The notes under the pieces: model-generated
Database searches by the model: none
What the model was told of the DNA's origin: nothing
What the model saw: only the letters and a program-made list of their open reading frames with translations
Shown: in pieces, positions 58,978 through 64,000 of the stretch
Numbering within the stretch: the stretch's first letter is position 1
How the letters are laid out: each line of letters opens with the position of its first letter
NCBI GenBank assembly: GCA_039720395.1
Contig: CM077829.1
Span: forward strand, 22,294,685-22,358,684
Length of the DNA: 64,000 nucleotides
DNA from: Liquidambar formosana
Taxonomy: Eukaryota > Streptophyta > Magnoliopsida > Saxifragales > Altingiaceae
Direction: 5' to 3'
Program-made: the position numbers and the translations under genes

Positions 58978-59628
58978 CTCCCAGATGAAGAACATCCCAC
59001 AGTGGTTTGTGCTCACTCCATGTGATCTGTCACCCATGGACCTATATAATACAGCAAGGGCAGCACTACCCCAGTTGTAGTCACCCATCTCCCAAACATC
59101 CTCCATGAGAGCAAGATGCCCTAAAAGAGCGATATCACCGGAGCTAGCAAAGAATATGCTGGACAACATGTACAGCATGAAAGCTCGGGCAAGACAAGAT
59201 GGGTCTGTATCATCCTCTTCTCTTTGATCACTAAAATGATTCTTTAGCCAAGTTCTGCGCACTCCACCTCTTTGAATGGGTACTATAGTCTCGAGTTGTT
59301 CCAAGAGATAATGGGGATCCACGTGGGCATTCTCATAATAAGATAACCTCCGCCTACCTAGGCAAAGTCCTATGATGACAGTGAAGTCCGTTGGGGTAAG
59401 AGTCATTTCCCCAAAACTGAAATGAAAGGTGCTAATGGTGTCCCACCACAACTCAGTAAGGGCCAGCAGAGCTTGTCTGTCCCTCTGCTTCACCCACAAA
59501 GCATTCAGAAAATCCCCAAAACCCCGTATTAACTATAATCTTATGGGTTTCGGGTTGCCGTGTGGCCATTTTGTGCACCACTCAATAACTTCTCCAAGGG
59601 CATGTCTTGTTTTGTCCTCAAAGTTTGG
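58978..59628 (-). pseudogene. Antisense gene 2, exon 2 (plant mobile domain core)
   Basis: 217 codons, starting PNFEDKTRHALGEVIEWCT directly after a TTTATAG acceptor and ending WE before GTAAAT. One in-frame TAG follows KPIRL. From LIRGFGDFLN the frame is open through the domain (LLALTELWWDTISTFHF, then LGRRRLSYYENAHVDPHYLL, then ALAVLYRSMGDRSHG). This is the most clearly recognised antisense exon. Confidence 0.85.
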
Positions 59629-61144
59629 CTATAAATAATAAAAGAAATCATGAAAATTGTTATTTTGAGTATTTTCTATGCTTAATGAATAACTCAAGAA
59701 TGCTTAAATTCATGGTTTTTCAAGTTTTTCAAAAAGTTTACACATGTCAAAAGAAAGTTCTTTGCAAAAAGGAAAGTATTTCAAAAATCAAAGGTTAACA
59801 TTCAAGAGAATACCCATGAGTTTTCCTTTGGTTGGTTAAAGCACTTGAAAGAAAAAGGAGAATTTTATCAAATACTTAGTAGGCATTGTCATGACTACAA
59901 AGTTTTTACAAAGGAAAGTATTTCAAAAATCATAGGTTAACATTCCAAGGAATGCCCTTAAGTTTTCCTTTGATTTTCTAAAGCATTTAAAAGCAAAAAA
60001 TGGTTTTATTTGGTAGGCATGGTTATGGCTACAAAGTATTTATAAAGAAAAGTGCTCTGAGAATCATGGGTTAACATCCTAAAAGAAAGCCTTTGAGTTT
60101 CCCTTTGATTTTCTAAGGTATTTGAAAGAAAAAGAATGATTTTATTCTCTTGAGAATTTTATCAAACAATTGATAGGCATAGCTATCCCCACATGATTTT
60201 TGTAAAGAAAAGTGTTTTTAAACTCATGGGTAAACCTCCTAGAGAATACCTTTGATGTTTTGTTTAAGAACTTTGAGCATTTGAAAAGAAAAGGAATGAT
60301 TTTATTCTCTTGAGAATTTTATCAAATACTTGATGGGCATAGCTATGCCCACATGACTTTTGTAAAGAAAAGTGTTTTTAAACTCATGGGTAAACCTCCT
60401 AGAGAATACCTTTGATGTTTTGTTTAAGAACTTCGAGCATTTGAAAAGAAAATGAATGATTTTATTCTCTTGAGAATTTTATCAAATACTTGATGGGCAT
60501 AGCTATGCCCACATGATTTTTGTAAAGTGTTGGAAAACTCATGGGTAAACCTCTTAGAGAATACCTTTGATGTTTTTTTTAAGAACTTTGAGCATTTGAA
60601 AAGAAAAAGAATGATTTTATTCTGTTGAGAATTTTATCAAACACTTGGTAGGCATAGTTATGCCCACATGATTTTTGTAAGGGAAAGTGTTTTAAAACTC
60701 ATGGGTAAACCTCTTGGAGGATATCTTTGATAGTTTGTTCAAGAACTTTTGGCATTTGAAACCAAAAAGAATGATTTTATTCTCTTGGGAATTTTATCAA
60801 ACACTTGGTGGGCATAGTTATGCCTACAAGGTTTTTTGTAAAGAAAAGAACTTCAAAATTCATGGGTTAGCATTCTAGAGAATGCTCTTGAGTTCACTTC
60901 TGATTATCTTGACTAATTGAAAGCAAAAAGAAAGATTTTATTCTCTTGGGAATTTTATCAAACACTTGGTGAGCATAGTTATGCCTATGTTGGAAAATGA
61001 GGTTTTTGTATATGGAAAACTCCCAAAAGATGTCAAAATAGCAAGAACTCAATGCATTCCATTCATAAGAATAGCAAATATTTGAAAAGAAACAATGAAA
61101 TGAAAGAATAAGGATGAACTTGAAGGAGTTGGGAATTATCTTAC
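59629..61144 (-). repeat. Intron 1 of antisense gene 2 with about eight 160-bp tandem repeats
   Basis: The array (about 59820-60990) has the landmark 'ggcat(a/g)g' at 59880, 60014, 60174, 60334, 60494, 60649, 60809 and 60970: spacing 134, 160, 160, 160, 155, 160, 161. Units are most alike in the middle. The donor GTAAGA is at 61144 and the acceptor TTTATAG at 59629. Confidence 0.85.
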
Positions 61145-61294
61145 CTCATTCAAAGAATGGATGTAGGAGAGATGATTGTTGGGTTCCAAGAGCAAGCTAT
61201 CCGGTTGATCTTCATAATGAGGTGCTTTGTATGTTTTCTTGAGGAAGTGATGTGGATACTTGGCATCAGAGTATTTATTTGATGAAGAACTCAT
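61145..61294 (-). pseudogene. Antisense gene 2, exon 1
   Basis: 50 codons from the ATG at 61294 (MSSSSNKYSDAKYPHHFLK) to SLNE, then GTAAGA. No stop. Confidence 0.7.
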
Positions 61295-61540
61295 GTTGGG
61301 GGTTCTTGAGAAAATGGGTTTGTTTTGAAAAAAGTAAGTTGGGAAGGTTGATTTAATGAATCAAAGGTTGTTTTGATTCCTTGAAAGTGATGTTGTTGGT
61401 GTTAAATCACCACAATGATTCAAGTTTAATGCCAAAGTTTTGGTATTTTGGAGTTGGGAATGTTGGGTTTTGGGTTTCTAGAGAGAGAAGCTCTCAAAAA
61501 CAAGCAAAAGGAGGATGAACAAGTGAGGAAGGTGCAAGGC

Positions 61541-61638
61541 TTTATAGCCAAAACCACCACAAAAGTGCAGCAAAAAGCACTCTCAGATGACCGGTTGGCG
61601 CCAACCAGTCCAACCGGTTCACCAACGGTCCAACCGGT
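61541..61638 (-). promoter_or_regulatory. Promoter of antisense gene 2: TATA box and ACCGGT array
   Basis: Minus-strand TATAAA at 61541-61546. Upstream, ACCGGT-like sites start at 61590, 61604, 61613, 61624 and 61633 (spacing 14, 9, 11, 9). The ATG is about 250 bases downstream. Confidence 0.65.
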
Positions 61639-61899
61639 CCCCCAACCCGGTTTCTCGTTTTGTGCAATTTTTGCACAATTTTGCTTAACCGAGCCCCTTT
61701 TCGCTTGATTTTTTGATGAAATCTCTCTTGAAAGGCCTAGAACTTGATGTGAATGACTTGAAATGCATGAAATGATGAATGATTAGTCACTAATTGAATA
61801 TTAGTTGACTCATGGTGGTATTTACAATCTTACTTTGACATTTGCTTTGTTAAAGGGCTTTATCTTTGGAAGATGGAAAGATGATGCTTATGATATTTG

Positions 61900-62560
61900 T
61901 TTGGGACCATGGAATTTTATATTCCTTGATTTCTTGTGAGTGAATTGCTATGGCTATTTATTTCTTGAGGAAATTATAGCACGTTGGGATTGATTGAGTG
62001 TTCTTATTTTTAATCCACGGGTTAAAATAAAGCTTTGTTGATTGGATGATGAGTTGTTGAATGCTTGGGATGCTTTGTAAGGATCGTGAAATTGTTATTT
62101 CTTGATTCTTTATGATGAATTGAATTGCCATTAATTTCTTGAGGAAATTATGGCATAATTGGAGTGTGTGCTTTACTTAATTTTAACAAAGATTGTTAAA
62201 ATAAAGCTTATGAATACTTGATTGGAATTGGTTTTGGAAGTATGTTTAAATGACTCTTTGAGTCACATACATGGATTGTTTTGCATTGCTATTAATTTCT
62301 TGAGGGAATTATAGCACAATTGGAGTATTTGCTTTGCTTAATTTTAACAAAGATTGTTAAAATAAAGCTTGTCATTGCTTGGATAGAAGTATTTGTGATA
62401 GTATGTTTAAGTGACTCTTTGAGTCACATACATGAATTGCTTTGCATTGCTATTTATTTCTTGAGGAAATTGTAGCACAATGAATTGATTGCCCTCACTT
62501 AATTTTAACAAAGTTGTTAGAATTAAAGTCCTATGATTTTGTTTAGTAAGCATGGTGTGT
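61900..62560. repeat. Four tandem repeats of 161-174 bp in the element 2 3' region
   Basis: 'tttcttgagg.aaatt.tagcac' recurs at 61961, 62135, 62296 and 62457, with 'taacaaag.ttgtta' alongside. Confidence 0.78.
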
Positions 62561-63260
62561 TTAAATAACTCTTGTAGTCACACACAAACCCCCTATCTTG
62601 TGCGTGTCCTCATTAGAAAGAATGAGCGTACATTATAGAAGCATATGTTTCCCTATTAGAAAGAATAGGCATATGAGAGTACAGTGTGTTTAAATGACCT
62701 TCATAGTCACACACAACTCCCCTATCTTGTGCGTGTCCTTATTAGAAAGAATGAGCGTACATTATAGAAGCATATGTGTCCCTATTAGAAAGAATAGGCG
62801 TATGAGAGTATAGTGTGCTTAAATGATCCTTATGGTCACACACGCCCCCTATCTTGTGCGTGTCCTCATTAGAAAGAATGAGTATACATTATAGAAGCAT
62901 ATGTGTCCCTATTAGAAAGAATAGGCGTATGAGAGTATAGTGTGTTTAAATGGTCCTTGTAGTCATACACGCCCCCTATCTTGTGCGTGTCCTCATTAGA
63001 AAGAATAAGCGTACATTATAGAAGCATATGTGTCCCTATTAGAAAGAATAGGCATATGAGAGTATAGTGTGTTTAAATGATCCTTGTGGTCACACACGCC
63101 CCCTATCTTGTGCGTGTCCTCATTATAAACAATGAGTGTACATTATAGAAGCATATGTGTCCCTATTAGAAAGAATAGGCATATGAGAGGACCGTGCGTT
63201 TAAATGACTTTATAGTCACACACAACCCGCCCTATTTTGTACAAGTGTACATTATAGCAG
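62545..63260. repeat. 127-129-bp tandem array before the element 2 3' LTR
   Basis: CCCTATCTTGTGCGTGT recurs at 62591, 62720, 62848, 62974 and 63101, with a diverged copy at 63230. Each unit contains two related halves, both with ATTAGAAAGAAT. Such arrays next to the 3' LTR are known in Tat-lineage elements. Confidence 0.9.
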
Positions 63261-63376
63261 TTATGAACATCCTCAGTAGTCACTGTTGAAGTTCAAGCTT
63301 TGGTTCTTTGCCCTTTTCTTGTGAAAATGGGCTGTCTTTTCTAACATTAGTATCGCTTGCGAAGCAAACTCCACCA

Positions 63377-63388
63377 ATGAGGGGCATC
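63377..63388 (+). other. Element 2 polypurine tract
   Basis: AATGAGGGGCATC just before the 3' LTR; GAGGGG is the likely plus-strand primer region, though interrupted by CATC. Confidence 0.5.
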
Positions 63389-64000
63389 TGTAGACACCCC
63401 ATTTTCATCCCCATGAGTTCATGATAGCATTTGGTTAGGTTTAAAAGCATTTAGGAGTCCCTAAGCCTTAAAGGACACTTTTGCCTTTTTAAGCTTTAGG
63501 AGAATAGGTCATCATTGCATGCATATTTTTGTCCCTTTGTTGAGTTCCATCACTTGCATTTAGTTTCTTGGATCATTTTGGATATATGTGTCAAATTTGG
63601 TTCAATTCCTGATAGGTTTGGATAGCTAATTAGAACTTTTGCGACTTGAAGCGCAATTTCGTCTTTTACTTTCGTATATTTTCCGATTGACTTCCATATT
63701 TGTTCCGGAGTGTTCCATTGACCTTAGAACGATGAAATGAGCCTAATTAAAGTGCCAATTTAATTTATTGATAGGTTTTGGATTGGTTCACCACATTACC
63801 CTATGGTTAATTGACCTTTTTTTGGGGTAATCGCCTCATGAAAACCCAGCCACCTAACCATGGTAAGGGATTTTGGTTCAAGAATATTCTAGGCTTATTC
63901 TACATTGAATCCTTGAAATTTTGGCTTTTGAATCACTCAAATCGGAGTTAAAATGAAGAATTTAAGTCTATTTAAAGTTAGGAGTCCAAACCGGGTTAGG
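63389..64000 (+). repeat. Element 2 3' LTR, first 612 bp
   Basis: Aligns base by base with 14705 onward, with a few per cent differences by eye. The window ends shortly before the position of the ACCGGT array. Confidence 0.9.

Larger units (their letters stand above)
43615..61294 (-). pseudogene. Antisense gene 2: seven-exon plant mobile domain gene, split by LTR-F
   Basis: Minus-strand exons: 1, 61294-61145; 2, 59628-58978; 3, 58886-58719; 4, about 58640-58464 joined to 44468-44304 across LTR-F; 5, 44233-44012; 6, 43934-43812; 7, 43719-43615. Six introns with GT-AG ends (the exon 4 acceptor is unclear) are all phase 0. The product would be about 586 residues. Exon 2 holds the plant mobile domain hallmark (FHFSFGEMTLTPTDFTVIIG) and Trp-rich sequence. 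Exon 7 ends in a proline run and a basic nuclear-localisation-like tail, PSKRRKPPRKR. Six in-frame stops (TAG in exons 2, 4 twice, 5 and 6; TAA in exon 7) show it is dead. Removing LTR-F and one target copy restores the frame. Plant mobile domain genes occur as host genes and as passengers of transposons. Confidence 0.8.
14705..64000 (+). mobile_element. Element 2: giant gypsy (Tat/Ogre type), host of most other insertions
   Basis: The 5' LTR starts TGTAGACACCCCATTTTCAT at 14705 and the 3' LTR starts with the same sequence at 63389. After removing LTR-D, LTR-E, LTR-F, both copia elements and the solo copia LTRs, the internal part is about 16.1 kb and the whole about 22 kb, assuming equal LTRs. 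It inserted into element 1, a member of its own family. The left target site is CATAC (14700-14704). The right end is off the window. Confidence 0.87.

Noticed and set aside
1..64000. tRNA, rRNA or host protein-coding genes
   Set aside because: None seen: all recognisable coding sequence is retrotransposon gag, pol or antisense transposon gene.

Overview
The window is eukaryotic plant DNA, most likely from a eudicot with a large, repeat-rich genome. I found no host gene. Everything recognisable is a nest of LTR retrotransposons. Most are Ty3/gypsy elements of the Tat/Ogre type: LTRs of about 3 kb, a second (archaeal-like) RNase H after the first, a gag-pro/pol intron, and extra genes on the opposite strand between pol and the 3' LTR. 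The rest are Ty1/copia elements of one family.

Layout. (1) 1-4656: element A, minus strand. Its gag runs off the left edge, followed by leader, PBS and a 2.7-kb LTR. (2) 4657-6786: LTR-B, which element A interrupts. (3) 6787-14704: element 1, with the 3' part of its 5' LTR, then PBS, leader, gag, pro, RT, RNH and aRNH. Element 2 breaks it just before integrase. (4) 14705-64000 and beyond: element 2, same family as element 1, about 22 kb once insertions are removed. Its 5' LTR is split by a full-length copia element (15712-25198) and a solo copia LTR (27008-28664). Its gag-pro region is split by two solo gypsy LTRs (LTR-D, LTR-E). Pol ends at 41494. Two antisense genes with plant-mobile-domain-like products follow. 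The larger has seven phase-0 exons and is split by LTR-F (44469-58458). LTR-F is itself split by a second full-length copia element (45862-57140), which contains a solo copia LTR (52883-54543). Three tandem-repeat arrays and the start of the 3' LTR (63389) close the window. Nesting reaches five layers, and nearly every boundary is fixed by a 5-bp target-site duplication (TSD).

How the parts work together. Element 2 would make a sense transcript (gag-pro, a short intron, then RT-RNH-aRNH-INT) from its LTR and two antisense transcripts from internal promoters. All are now broken by nonsense codons, mostly C-to-T or G-to-A changes. The two copia copies share the same stop codons in pol, so they probably moved with enzymes supplied by another element.

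The most unusual signals are regulatory. Every gypsy LTR whose promoter is visible, and both antisense promoters, carry a short GC-rich palindromic array spaced at about two helical turns (20-23 bp) upstream of a TATA box, with a motif that differs by family. In addition, the LTRs share stem-loops whose stems covary between families.
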